DNA from: Stromatinia cepivora
Lineage: Eukaryota; Ascomycota; Leotiomycetes; Helotiales; Sclerotiniaceae
Length of the DNA stretch: 64,000 nucleotides
NCBI GenBank assembly: GCA_014898415.1
Contig: RCTD01000032.1
Coordinates: 496,001-560,000, forward strand
Direction: 5' to 3'
A program made the position numbers and the translations under genes. Below are positions 1 to 11,211 of the stretch, one piece after another (the stretch's first letter is position 1; every line of letters starts with the position of its first letter). The notes beneath the pieces are model-generated. The model worked only from the letters and a program-made list of their open reading frames with translations, did not search any database and was not told where the DNA came from.

Positions 1-3000
1 AATTTACAAGTTCCACTTGCGCAGATACTTGGGCCTGTGTATCCGATTCCGGCGCATTGTCCGTATAGGGTTTGGGTTGTTGCGCTCGTAGTAGTAGTAC
101 TACTTGAACTGGTTGATGGGGGAGTTGAAGTTATTAGGGTTGTTTTACTAGAAGTTGATGTTAGGGTTGTAGAAGGTGAGGATGTACTCGTACTCGTACT
201 ACTCCCACCACTAAAAAGCACTCCCGATAATCGTAAATCCCTACTACTAGCCCCCACCCAAACATCAAAAGAACCCGCCGGTAAAATCCAACTCTGAGAT
301 CCCGTATCCCAATAACTCAAATCTTTTCTCCTCAATTCAAACATTAAACTATTTTTCGCACCCGCCGCCAAACTTATCTTCTTAAACCCGCGAAGTTGTT
401 TGGGTGGTGTATTGGGTACTGAAGCTGGGAATCCAATGTAGAGTTGTGCTATTTCAGCAGCGGGGACGCTACCGTTATTTGTGATTGTAATTGAAATCGT
501 AGCGATAGTATCGAAGAGATTTGATTTTCCGCCAGGAAGAAGTGCACTATTTCCAAGAGAGGAAGATATTGATGAAAGAACCAAGTTCGAATGTGAGAAA
601 GTAGAATAACTCAATCCATACCCGAATTCAAACCGTGGCGTCAGACCAGCTTGATCAAAATGTCTATAATCGATAAACAAACCCTCGGAAAAATTATCAT
701 CACCATTCGCAATAGCAGTCCCATAATCGACTTGGGATTTTGCGATGGTGTAGGGGAGTTTGCCGCTGGGGGATACGGAACCGTATAGAATATCTACGAG
801 GGCGTTGCCGGATTCTTGACCGGGGAGTCCGGCCCAGATTATTGCGATGACGTTGGGAAGGGCGAGGATGGACTCGAGGATTAGGGGGCCCACGCTGTGG
901 ATTACGACGATGGTGTTTTTGTTGACGGCGGCGACGGCGGAGACGAGTGCGTTACCATCGTGCCAGGGATCTAGGTTGATGCGGTCGCCTGCTGCTCCTT
1001 CGACCTATTGTGTTGGGGTAAGTAAAAAGAAAATGATATTGGTGTGCGCGGAACTTACGGTAATGTATCCTTCGCCCGAATCGGAATTGATGAATACGAT
1101 AGCCGTTGCGGCGGCGCTGGCTACTGATGCTCCGGTTGATGTGGAATCTGTATTTGAGAGGGTTACGGTTGTACCGTCTGCGGTAGCTTTGGCTTTAATC
1201 GCATCATATGGTGCAATTAGATATGGGAAATCGGCTGTGCCTGAGCCCCAACCCTATGACATATTTAGCTTTTCATCTCAAACCACCTGGTGGATCAGAT
1301 ACAACAGAGCTAAACGACATAAGAGAGCTAGACAATACAACAAAATGAAACAACATACCATAGCCAACGTCCCCGTATCACACCCCTTATCCGTACACGA
1401 ATTTGCACCCGCTGGATTCACAATAGCATCTTGACCTATTATCGCCAAACTAACTGGTTTCTTAAGCGGCAACGCATTATTAGTATTTTTCAACAACACA
1501 ATTCCATCACGAGCAATGGCTCGAGCAACAGTGTTATGGTTTGAAGAAACATTTGGCCCGCCAACACCACCGTTCCATGAACTCCAGCCAGTTACTACAG
1601 GGTAATTTGTGTCCTGGCCGAGGAAATACCAGGCGGCGAGGATACGGAGGGCCATGTCGTCCAGACGAGTTTGGGGGACTGTGCCGCTGGGTGATTGTTA
1701 GCTGGGGTTGTGGATATGTATGTATTGTTTAGGGAACTTACGCATTTACTGCATTGAGAAGATTTTTTCCCCAGAGGAAATTATTGTCGCCGAAATTGTC
1801 TCCTGGCATCGCCATATCCATTCCTGCATTCGCACTACCTGTTGTAGTATGCTGTGCTGTCCAATCTATATATACTCGTTAATACTTCTCTACCTATTAC
1901 TGATGTATATCCGCAGTTTCAAGTAAGTACGTACCACTAACAACATAACCTTGAAAATCCAATTCATTTTTTAATAATCCGGTAAGTAAAGCTTGATTCT
2001 CACATGCATATGTGCTGTTGAATCTGTTATATGAACACATTACAGATGCGACGTTTGCTTTTACTGCTTCAGCGAAGGGCCAGAGATATAACTGTCATGT
2101 ATAAATAAGCATTCCCTACAAAATGTGAGAGTAGATTTGACTACGAACCTCATGGTTAACTCTATCAGCAATATTCGAACTCACTTTGTCTCGATTCAAT
2201 TCTTGCTCATTTCCGACTATGATATCTAATTAGAGATTGGATAACGTGGATAGGAATTTACTTACGGTAATGTTTTGCGCATGCTTGAACACCTGCTGCT
2301 TGCATGCCTTCGACTGTCTATAATGCAACGTCAATCCTATTTATACCCTCGACGAATTGTTAAAGGGAAAAACATACATTCGCCATACCAACACCAGAAA
2401 GATATGGATCATTACTAAACCCTTCCCAATTTCTCCCCGCCTATTCCAATTATCAGCATTGATTTCACATAGATGATGCACATAAGCATAAGGGATAATA
2501 AGCTACAAACCACAGGAATTTTCCCCAAAGGTCCAGCCACTGGACCGAGCTGATTATGAACACCAAGTGCTTTAGCTTCCGCTCCTACCATACAGAATAA
2601 GCTTGTATTCATCCACATTTCTACCTCAATCCCATCAATCACAAAAGGATATCATCATACCTAAGGCATAACCCCTCGCATACATCAAATCTGTATCCCA
2701 CGTACTGCCTGTAGTTATGCCCGCCGGAAATGCCGTTACTTTCTGTGCATATCGAACTCTAATTCAAATACCATAAAATCAACATCATCAACCAGAATTT
2801 TCAACCATTTTCCATTCACATTTCATCCACTGAAAAAACCACGAGCTCAAGTAAATCTACATACCCCAAAGGACCATCCTGCAAACAGAACGCCGGCCAT
2901 CCAATCGAAGGTATAGCAGCAGTATTACCAACACAGGGTCCCTTCTCCCATCCAACACCCGTAACTAGCGTAACTTTATTCGCATTTGTGAGTTTTGCCA

Positions 3001-3103
3001 GAGCCGTTTTGGCCTTGGTATAAGCGGCAGCCCAATCTCCATCGCCGGCTGCAGCGCGGATGGGAGTTGCTAGAACTAGGAGGACGAGAGAAAGAACTTG
3101 CAT
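1..3103 (-). CDS. Secreted GH3 beta-glucosidase-type enzyme with C-terminal CBM1 (3' end cut by window)
   Basis: Hydrolyses beta-glucosidic bonds outside the cell (family knowledge). I rebuilt eleven exons in phase: 2865-3103, 2661-2758, 2511-2584, 2378-2440, 2266-2317, 2149-2216, 1935-2091, 1742-1865, 1359-1686, 1059-1253 and 1-1004. The start at 3103 gives a signal peptide ([19 protein letters not shown]). GH3 landmarks follow in order: [41 protein letters not shown], and GYVVSDW, whose Asp is the expected catalytic nucleophile. The second GH3 domain ([25 protein letters not shown]) and a fibronectin-III-like domain come next. A Ser/Thr-rich linker (about 90-230) then leads to [20 protein letters not shown], a fungal CBM1 cellulose-binding module running off the edge. 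About 800 residues are visible. A C-terminal CBM1 is uncommon on GH3 enzymes. Exon joints are inferred from reading frame and family conservation. Confidence 0.93.
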
Positions 3104-3770
3104 CTTTGTACTGAAAATCAACATGCAAAGGAGGAAAAAGTTGCGGGAAAGAATGGTCAACGTAAGGAACGGTTTATTGTTGATATATACTCACGCTCAC
3201 ATTCAACTTTGACGTGTGGAATCGGCATTTCGGGGTCATCGCGTAACAGCGGATCATACGATTTGGCTGGGTAATTTGAGTCGGTGATGAACCCGTGGTG
3301 CCTCATCGATCCACGGTGGGTAGTCAAGGCTCCACGTGCCAGGTGACCTAACTCATCTGTGACAATCAATAGCCGGAAACATGGAGACAATATTGTACCT
3401 CTAGCAATAGTCTCGATATTGGGTATAGAATCTGATTGTTGTACCTTCACAGGACATATGCTCACTTGACCCCGCAAAATGCAATTTAGACACATGCGGT
3501 AGTTAGATGGGGTTGTTAATTTATATGAGCCGGTATGCCCCGCCAAGTACAGTATTTGACTTTAGCATAAACTCCCCACAGACCACCACATTGTTCCCGG
3601 TCCGAATTCCCGTTTGGCACTTAAGTGGTCGGATCCAGTTAGCACTGTTATTTCTTGTGTAGCACTTGGCTTGTTGGGGAAATTGGTGTTGACCTGTGGC
3701 AAAGAATTTTCCTGGAAATATTATGTGCCGAGTCTTGGTATCATACATGTTGATTTACAGATAGATTGTC
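3104..3770. other. Intergenic: GH3 promoter side and dioxygenase 3' side
   Basis: This 667-base stretch should hold the upstream region of the GH3 gene and the 3' untranslated region of the dioxygenase gene, both on the minus strand. The open frames here show no recognisable domain and look accidental. Confidence 0.5.
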
Positions 3771-5346
3771 TCATTTGGCGTCGACGTCATATAAAACGTC
3801 TGTCCGAATGACGTACTTTGCTGATGCCTTCGAGCCCCTTTTCACACCGGTGCCTTCATGAAGTAAACTTCCCTCGGTTTCACCGTGTGGAAACATTGCC
3901 ACACTACCTTGAATTGGCTTTATTGAATATGCATTCATGCTACCTTCTTTCGCGCTGGGCAGAAAATAAGTTGTCTCGCCAGCGTCAAACTCATCATTCA
4001 GATATATCAAAAATGTGAATAAAGAGGACTGTTTTGCTTCCACTGGAGAAGAATCGTAGATGTATTTATCGTTCGTGGGGTCAATTCCAGACGGCGGCCA
4101 AGCGCCATCTATAAAAGATTACTTTTTAGTAAGATGGAACCGATGGGAAAGGAGGATTACTCACCAATATGGGCACGATATTCCGCACCAGGGACGTAGC
4201 GGTAAACGCGAAATCTTCTGTTCAGACCTCTCACCTGTTTCCCATTGACTTGTGTTGGAACAAATTTTTTAACTCTGTTCCATACTCCATCGCAGAAAGC
4301 ATTATCCGCAACCCAATAAAAATTATGGGCCAAGATACTATTCTCTTCACCTTCTGCACGTATTGGGGCATCCGGTGTAAATCCCATGGTCTCGCCTACA
4401 GCAATGATTCGAATACATTCTTCTGGATTCAATACGTCCTTAAGCAAATGTAGATTCGGTACAACGGGATGTGTGTTGTAAGTCGTCTTGGGAGGGCTAT
4501 CGGAAAAAGTAATGGCATTGTCCTGAGATGCCCAAAGGATCGCGGGATGTAGGTTTGCTGGCTTACGATCCAAACCTGGAGTTGTTTCGATGACGCGGAA
4601 CTTGGATTTGATGTCTTTGGGCAAAGAATTGAGTATGCTTCCGTCCAAAACCGAATCGTAGACTTGCTTGCGCGGTATCGTATCATCCCTCAAATTCCAA
4701 GCCTTTCTTGGTACTATGGGACCATTTGTAGCCATTCCATCCTCAATCGAATAATCTACCGGGCCAGTGACTCGAAGTATTGCATCTAACACAACCAGCA
4801 ATTGCTCCTCTCTTGCCGTTCTCTTTGCTCCACTGTCGTCTAGTTGTTCCGCTAAACCACTAACAACGTCTAAATCTCGAACCCATCGGCAGAGCGCACC
4901 TAATTTAGGCTTCTGCTCTCGAATTCGCATCTCCGCGAGTAATATCCTAGCTTCAGTATACCCCTCATCCGCCAGAGCACCGCTGATACGCGCCGTAGGG
5001 TTTGTGTCGACTACACCATAATTAGTATTCGCCATTACGTCTGCGAGATGATAGATAGCATACTAGACGCATTGAAGCCCGTTGTGCAAGCATTTCGAAA
5101 GTCGAAAACCGCAGTTCGTAATTCCTTACATGCTTTCGATTTTATAAGAGCAGGATTCTGTGCCAATGTGTTGAGGGTGTCCACGGATATTTCGATATCT
5201 TCTTCAGCGATTAAAAGGTCATGGAGGGTTTTGGGTTCAGTCGAAAGTTCTGGAGGTGGAGTAATAATACTTGTAGTCTTCACCTTTTTGACGTTTTGCT
5301 CTGTAGGGAGACTTTGCTGCTTTCGCTTTCCCTTTGACTTAGCCAT
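3771..5346 (-). CDS. Fe(II)/2-oxoglutarate-dependent dioxygenase, prolyl 4-hydroxylase-like
   Basis: A likely hydroxylase that uses Fe(II), 2-oxoglutarate and O2; its substrate is unknown. Three exons join in phase (5039-5346, 4165-4982, 3771-4108) to give 487 residues. The first intron (4983-5038) has a GTAATG donor, an ACTAAT branch site and a CAG acceptor. It removes a false stop and joins two open frames. The N-terminus is basic (KSKGKRK..KKVK) and could be a nuclear signal. The C-terminal third is a P4H double-stranded beta-helix: RYVPGAEYRAHIDG carries the iron-binding HxD (H374, D376). LIYLNDEFDAGETTYFLP follows. LLHEGTGVKRGSK supplies the distal His459 and the 2-oxoglutarate-binding Lys469. 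All metal and cosubstrate residues are present, so it should be active. No signal peptide is seen, so it is probably not a secretory collagen-type enzyme. Confidence 0.9.
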
Positions 5347-6620
5347 TGCAGGAATGAAATGTCTGTTGATTAGGGAGACTCAGTTGTATGCTCGTCTCAT
5401 AGAATGGTTTTCTTATTTAAGCAATTCTACTACGGAGTGACGACTTTCTATGACTATAAAATCGATTGATATAAGGTTATTGCCCGGGCGGTGAAGATTC
5501 TTCTCCCCACCCCACTTCCCCCACATTCCCATAAAATTTCCAACCATTGGGATCTTGATTTTGATAGAGCCTCCTTTATATTCCGAGATGAGATGGCATG
5601 TTGTCTGTTGCCATGTAAAAGCCGAGGACCTCGAACATGGGCCTCGACGCACAAGATGATTTCCTACCTAAGCAGGATCCTCATGCTTTGATGGAGTTTA
5701 TGGGACCTTTTTGGTGTTAATTCTTTCGGGGGGTGAGATTAAATGTTTTTTTTTTCCATTATCGTCGGATAAGCTAGATGATTTTATATTAATCTGTGGA
5801 ACTGTGTTGGATATATCAATATCTCACAAGCACTAGGAAACCTAAACGACTTTATCCTCAATTTCTAATTTTCTTCACAAGATAGGATAGATGCAAGTGA
5901 AAAGGACGGGACAAGCTATGTCTTCGTTTAATATTTCTAATCTTGGATCTATGGGTCCTACCCACTCACTCTAATTTTCTCTGCGTTCAGAAGATCATGA
6001 GTCCAGTTGGAGAGTCTAGATTTGTCAATTTGTCTAGGTTATGGGTGTCCGCCACGGATATAGGTATTCGTGTTTCAATTCTGCTCGACGTTACTTCTTG
6101 AGATACCCCATTACCCATGTCGCCCTAGTCCCTTTCGTTCAAGCTGGAAGCGACCAGGTATTGCGGGTCATAATCTCTTGCCAGCCTCTGCGGGTGATTC
6201 TAGTGTCAGCAATTATCTTCAATCTATATCCGAGTAAGGGGTATTTCGTCTCCAAACTACATGGGTATCCCCAACTTTCGGACCAAGACACAAGAAGCAG
6301 CAGCATATCAGGTATTTATTATCTAAACCAATGATGGTGCATACAATTTCGCAAGAGTAAGCTGGAATTTGGTAGTGCAGCCACTGCGGTGGCCATTTTG
6401 ACGGTTCAACGAATTATTGAGCAAGCCGGTACACCATGTGGTATGCAAGCAGCATGCAAGGAGTAAGATTTGGCGACTGACTTATTGATTGAGATATGGC
6501 CTGCCATCCGAGATATATATACATGCATAAGGATTCCACCATTTTCATCTGCAATTGGAAGTGCAAAGACAGTCTTTTTCAGCTGACCTTTCTCTCATTG
6601 ACTTCTCTCCAGCAAAGACC
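5347..6620. other. Intergenic, divergent promoters
   Basis: About 1.3 kb between the divergently transcribed dioxygenase and pathogen-related-protein genes. There is a short T-run near 5747. No gene, RNA or repeat could be supported. Confidence 0.5.
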
Positions 6621-7603
6621 ATGGATTCCGCACACATAGAAGCAGCATCAGCGGATACGGCCGCATGTTTACCAGATTATCTCCTCGATCCCAATGCAGT
6701 AATGAAGGATCTTGATGCCAAATGGCGATATAATCAGCCACCAGACTACACGAACACAAGAAAAGTCTGGGCACAAAGTATGTAACTGTCACAGCCAAAT
6801 CCGCATCCAAAGACGTCGTTCAATCTGTCAAATGAAAAGAGAACATTTTTTAACCTCATCTGACAGCCAAAACCCAAAACCACAAGGCTGCATCTCTACC
6901 CTCTCTCGTCGAAAACCTCGTCAAGAACTGGGAAGTAGAAGCCTCCTTCAAAACTAACATTTCTGACTGGCGCACCATCGACCACCCCAATTTCACCTTC
7001 TCCATCAATGGTTCTGCACCCGTTACAGGCGAATACATGTTGAAAGTGGGCACATATAATGCTATCCTTACATCCAATGAATATTATTCACCCGAGAAAT
7101 CGGACTTTTCAAGTAGTCACAAGACGTTTAAAAGGATGATGCCGACTTTTGCATGGGAGGTACTGGAAGTATACAGTGGACCGCCAACTGTTAGTTTTAA
7201 ATGGAGACATTGGGGTGTTATGAAGAATGATTATGTAGGGATTAATGAGTACGTTCTCTTCCCTCCCGTTCTCCTTTCTTCCTCATAACTCGCACTCACC
7301 GCTATTAGCAAAGGCGAAAAGGTTACCATACGCGCACACGGTGGAGCAATCGATATTCAAGGCGTCACAATAGCCAAAGTCGATGCGGCAGTGCGTCTCC
7401 AAGCTGTAGAGATTTTCTACGATCCCCTCGAAATTTTCCGCCAGATAGCAAAGGGAGGCGTTGTCAAGAAAACGGAATTGTCTAGTGAGAGTAAGGACGA
7501 TTTAACAACATTGTTACATGGGGACGGGTCTGCGGCCGAAAAGCTAGAGGCTGGTGTGCCCTTTACAGGTTGCCCGTTTATGCCAGCAGAGAATAAGGAA
7601 TAG
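6621..7603 (+). CDS. Pathogen-related-protein homologue (NTF2-like fold)
   Basis: Three exons (6621-6777, 6867-7248, 7309-7603) give 277 residues. I chose the ATG at 6621 because its context (ACCATGG) is strong and the upstream in-frame start adds an unsupported leader. The protein aligns by eye with plant 'pathogen-related protein', which has an NTF2/SnoaL-like fold: LVENLVKNWEVEASFKT, then DWRTIDHPNFTFSINGSAPV, then MLKVGTYNAIL, then FAWEVLEVYSGPPTVSFKWRHWG, then a C-terminal VEIFYDPLEIFRQIAKGG. This order of motifs is characteristic of the family. The biochemical function is not known. There is no signal peptide, so it is probably cytosolic. The short C-terminal tail ending PFTGCPFMPAENKE is not part of the plant core. 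Introns are 89 and 60 nt. Confidence 0.85.
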
Positions 7604-9072
7604 GGGTTGGAAATTAGAACTATGATGCATATTCTCTTTTGTTGAGAGTGCTGACGGACTCAATGCTACTTTATGATATGATATTCTTTACATTTTCAAG
7701 GCGAGTGATGTAAAAATCTTGAATATAAATTCAGCTCGCTCAACGTTCTACTCAGTGGTAGAATATCTTCCGTCTTTCACTTCACTCCTACGATGATTTT
7801 CAAAAGACCTATTTAGTGATGATGGCCTCTCTTTCATAGGAATGATGAAGGTAGTTCCCGGCAAAATTCAGTCAAACGTTTGCCAGCCGTCTTGGGTATT
7901 CATGGTTTGATTAGATGACGTAGTTATCTACATATCACTCGATGGATATCCCCAGTTCCAGACTTTACGAGCTGTGCTTTGCTGGTTCACCACAGTTGGA
8001 AAGAAAGGACTTGTCTCTACCTACCTTGTTAATTCTAGCACTAGAACTTTAAGCTTGAACTGTACTTAAGACGGTTATCGACAGTTTGCATACATCAATG
8101 ATAAATGGGCGATTCTTTCTATGTACCAGGCTAGAAATTGAGGTACAGTTCTAGAAAGAGATTCTAGAGAGTCCAGTGAAATGGGTGTAGTCCGAGCACA
8201 AAAGCTAGTGGGTGTTTGGAGAACTCTTGATAGGGCTGGATATTTTTACCCACACACTAGCAGGCATTCGGATCTAGAGTATAATGTATTTGAAATGAGC
8301 TGAAGGAAAATTCGCATGAACTAACTTATTGAAACGTTTATATATGAAACGATTTTATGCTTTGCACCAAGACTCCAGTATAGTACGGGCGGGCTAGCTT
8401 CACATTTGTCGAAAAGCATGGCAGAGAAATTTCGCGCGACTTGCAGCTTCACTTCATTCATTGGATTTGATCGATTTTTATTGAAAGATATACTAATGTT
8501 CACCTCAAGAAAGCATCAAATCCCATGTCTCGGCTTCTCGCTTTCATCTTACTGAGTCGCAAACTCGTAGTATGATAGGAAGTCCGTGCACTTGTTTTGT
8601 CTTTTTGGGACTTTGTAACCATTGTTTCATTTACCAAGCTTCTTAAACTCTCAAGTTGATTTGTTCTAACAAATTCTATTCACTGGGAGTTTTGTAACTT
8701 TGTAGCTGTGTTTCTATATAATAATCTAATTCACTGAATCGTTTGAATGGAAGGAAAGCTCAAAATGTTACATCAAGATATTGTTTCCATTGCTAATACT
8801 AGAGGCTCGCTAGTGCTGGTAAGAAATACCACCGCATCCCTGATACTTTTTCTTTTTCAAAGGAGACTTCCACAAGCCACTCCTCATCTAGATTAACATC
8901 AAGTAAATTGAAACAAGGGAGTTGGAACGCTTTGTGAGATTTTCTTAGTAGAACTTAAAATCTCGGAATGAACACATTGATATAGGTATGGGAACTTGAG
9001 ACTTGAGACTTTCGAGGGCTGGCTCTCTTCGTAATTCTTATTGCTATTATTTGTGTATACGTATACATATGA
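7604..9072. other. Intergenic
   Basis: About 1.5 kb between two plus-strand genes. It should contain the 3' end of the first and the promoter of the second. Small open frames carry no recognisable motif. Confidence 0.5.
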
Positions 9073-11211
9073 GTGCAAATACTATCAATGTTAACTCGAC
9101 AGATTGTAGCGGTGGCGATTGCCCTACTGGTACAGGTATCGGTCGTCTTATCAAGCAATGTCGCGGAAGATGATCTCATGAAAAATGGAATCCACGAGCC
9201 GACTCAGGAGCAGGGACAAAGTACACAAGGACGGGCACGACGAGCACAAGGTCGAGGAATACAAAGGCGTCAATGTCGGAATCAAACCCAACAAATGCAA
9301 AGCCAGCAGTCGCGGTCTGAAAGTTCAAGAACTCTGCTGTCTCAAAGCCTTCCAACTGGTGGCCAAGGACAACAGCCTCAGTCACCTAATGCAGGAGGAT
9401 CTGGGCGATGCTTTTTACCAAATGGATCTGTTGACCCCAACGGAATTCCTTGCCTTAGCGGTGACAACACAAGTCGATGTTGCGGATCCGATGAGTTTTG
9501 TTCCACCAATAAACTGTGCGTTTCGAAAATCGATGCAAATAAATTCTCCCGTGGTTCTTGTGCAGATCCCACTTTTTCAACGGCTTGTCCGAATTTCTGT
9601 CAGGGTGGTAAGTTTCCAAAAGCCCGACATATAACGACAACAAATGGGAAACAATCGCTAATACAAAATTCAGCCAGCGATAATGGATCTGTATTACCAT
9701 GCGGTAAACCATCACTAGGACAATTTTGTTGCGACGAAGGTCAAGGTTTTGCATGCTGTTCGACGCCGAGCAAAGTCTTTTCAGTAAAGCAAGGAACAAA
9801 TTTTGCAGAGAAATATCTCAATTCAAGTAGCACCTCAAGTTCAATTTCAAATTTCCAACCACAAAGATCATCTCAGTTAACTATTCTCACCAATACCGAC
9901 ACTGCAACCCAAACTCAAACTCAAACTCAGATATCTTCAGCAACTCAAACAATCGTCGGCACGTCTGTTTTCGTTTCCGTTCAAAAAGTTACATCTATTC
10001 AAAGCCCAACCCCCACAATATTGTTTCCTCCAATAGCTTCAGCGACGGCTCCGACATCCATCATTTTCGATACACAAACAGCAATTTCACAAAGCAAACC
10101 ATTTATTTTCCTCGAAGCAACCCCCAGCGCAACTGTCTTCCTAAATGAAAATAGTCAACCATTACTATCCACTACCTTTACGAACTCTGACTCCCAAGCT
10201 TCCACTGCTTCTTTGAGCCCCAATGTAAATAAAAATCAGAATGAGCAAGCAGGAGCTTCGACTACAAGTTCCCAAAACTCAAGCGGGCCCTCGATTTTGA
10301 GTCTGGCCGATAACCTTGATATTCAATCCACTTTGACAAACTTGCTCAAAAATCCTAACATGACCGCAATTATCATTGGAGCTGGCGGCTTGCTTCTTAT
10401 TATAATATTGATCATAGCGTTATGCTGTTGCAGAAAGAGGAGACGGGGTAAGAAGTCACGGGATAAGTCAAAGTATGTGGTAAGACGAGGGTCTGAATCG
10501 CAGAGAGGTGCTAGTAAGAGAAGAAGGAAAAAAGATGGTGAAGAAAGTGGAGATCTGAATATCAAGGTTTTCGTAACAGTATCCGAGGAACCCAAAGGGC
10601 GGAAGGGGAAAGCACGAACTGCATACGTAGATGAAGATGACAGAATATCAAGGGAATTGGATGGACCGCTCGGGGGTGGATCGTACCTGGAAGGTGGAAC
10701 GATGGGAAGGGAAATAAAGCCTGCAAACCCCGGGAGGAAGCCATTGGGAAAGGAAAACATAGATCTCCAGAATCCGATGGGTTATAGCGATAGGAGTCCG
10801 AATCCTTTCATTCCTCCACCTGTCCCATCGGAATTCCGCAACTCTAAGATCCCGATTATTGCTCCTCCTCCTCTTGAATCTCCGGATTCGGATTATTTCA
10901 GCAGCTCCACGGTTCCGATTCTTCATCCTCCTACGCCCATTCCTCTTTCGCCTCAACCTCGGGATTTGGATCATCGTATCTCTAGAAGATCGTTCGCGTC
11001 AGTTGCTAGTGGTTCCCGTTATAGTCGTATGACGACAGGAGACCCATTTCAGATACCGTTGACAAAGGATATGCCGGTGCCATATCGTCCTGCTGGAAGT
11101 GATAGTAGAGGAGTGGGAGCGTATGGAATGTCGTCTTGGGAGGAAGAACAGAGGTTTGGATTGGGGCGCGTGGATGAGCAGAGGCAGGAGCAACCGAGGG
11201 GTTTCTTCTAG
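9073..11211 (+). CDS. Single-pass membrane protein with Cys-rich ectodomain
   Basis: Probable plasma-membrane or wall-associated protein of unknown function. The N-terminus (MQILSMLTRQIVAVAIALLVQVSVVLSS) looks like a signal peptide. The Cys-rich ectodomain has the spacing seen in many fungal membrane proteins: CFLPNGSVDPNGIPC, then CCGSDEFCSTNKLC, then CGKPSLGQFCC and FACC. A Ser/Thr-rich stalk precedes one transmembrane helix (AIIIGAGGLLLIIILIIAL, about residues 410-430 after splicing). CCCRKRRRGKK then marks the cytoplasmic side, followed by a long Pro/Ser/Arg-rich tail. A 66-nt intron at 9608-9673 (GTAAGT donor, CTAAT branch, TTCAG acceptor) is a multiple of three with no stop: splicing gives 690 residues, retention 712. 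The Gln-rich segment before the Cys domain (about 9190-9400) is odd, and another frame is also open there, so the 5' part is less certain. Architecture resembles stress-sensor or Mid2-type proteins, but no homology is claimed. Confidence 0.75.
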   Translation: MQILSMLTRQIVAVAIALLVQVSVVLSSNVAEDDLMKNGIHEPTQEQGQSTQGRARRAQGRGIQRRQCRNQTQQMQSQQSRSESSRTLLSQSLPTGGQGQQPQSPNAGGSGRCFLPNGSVDPNGIPCLSGDNTSRCCGSDEFCSTNKLCVSKIDANKFSRGSCADPTFSTACPNFCQGGKFPKARHITTTNGKQSLIQNSASDNGSVLPCGKPSLGQFCCDEGQGFACCSTPSKVFSVKQGTNFAEKYLNSSSTSSSISNFQPQRSSQLTILTNTDTATQTQTQTQISSATQTIVGTSVFVSVQKVTSIQSPTPTILFPPIASATAPTSIIFDTQTAISQSKPFIFLEATPSATVFLNENSQPLLSTTFTNSDSQASTASLSPNVNKNQNEQAGASTTSSQNSSGPSILSLADNLDIQSTLTNLLKNPNMTAIIIGAGGLLLIIILIIALCCCRKRRRGKKSRDKSKYVVRRGSESQRGASKRRRKKDGEESGDLNIKVFVTVSEEPKGRKGKARTAYVDEDDRISRELDGPLGGGSYLEGGTMGREIKPANPGRKPLGKENIDLQNPMGYSDRSPNPFIPPPVPSEFRNSKIPIIAPPPLESPDSDYFSSSTVPILHPPTPIPLSPQPRDLDHRISRRSFASVASGSRYSRMTTGDPFQIPLTKDMPVPYRPAGSDSRGVGAYGMSSWEEEQRFGLGRVDEQRQEQPRGFF

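Noticed and set aside
9185..9634. 149-residue plus-strand frame overlapping the membrane-protein gene
   Set aside because: Its cysteines show no pattern, while the other frame has the regular CC..C spacing, signal peptide and TM helix.
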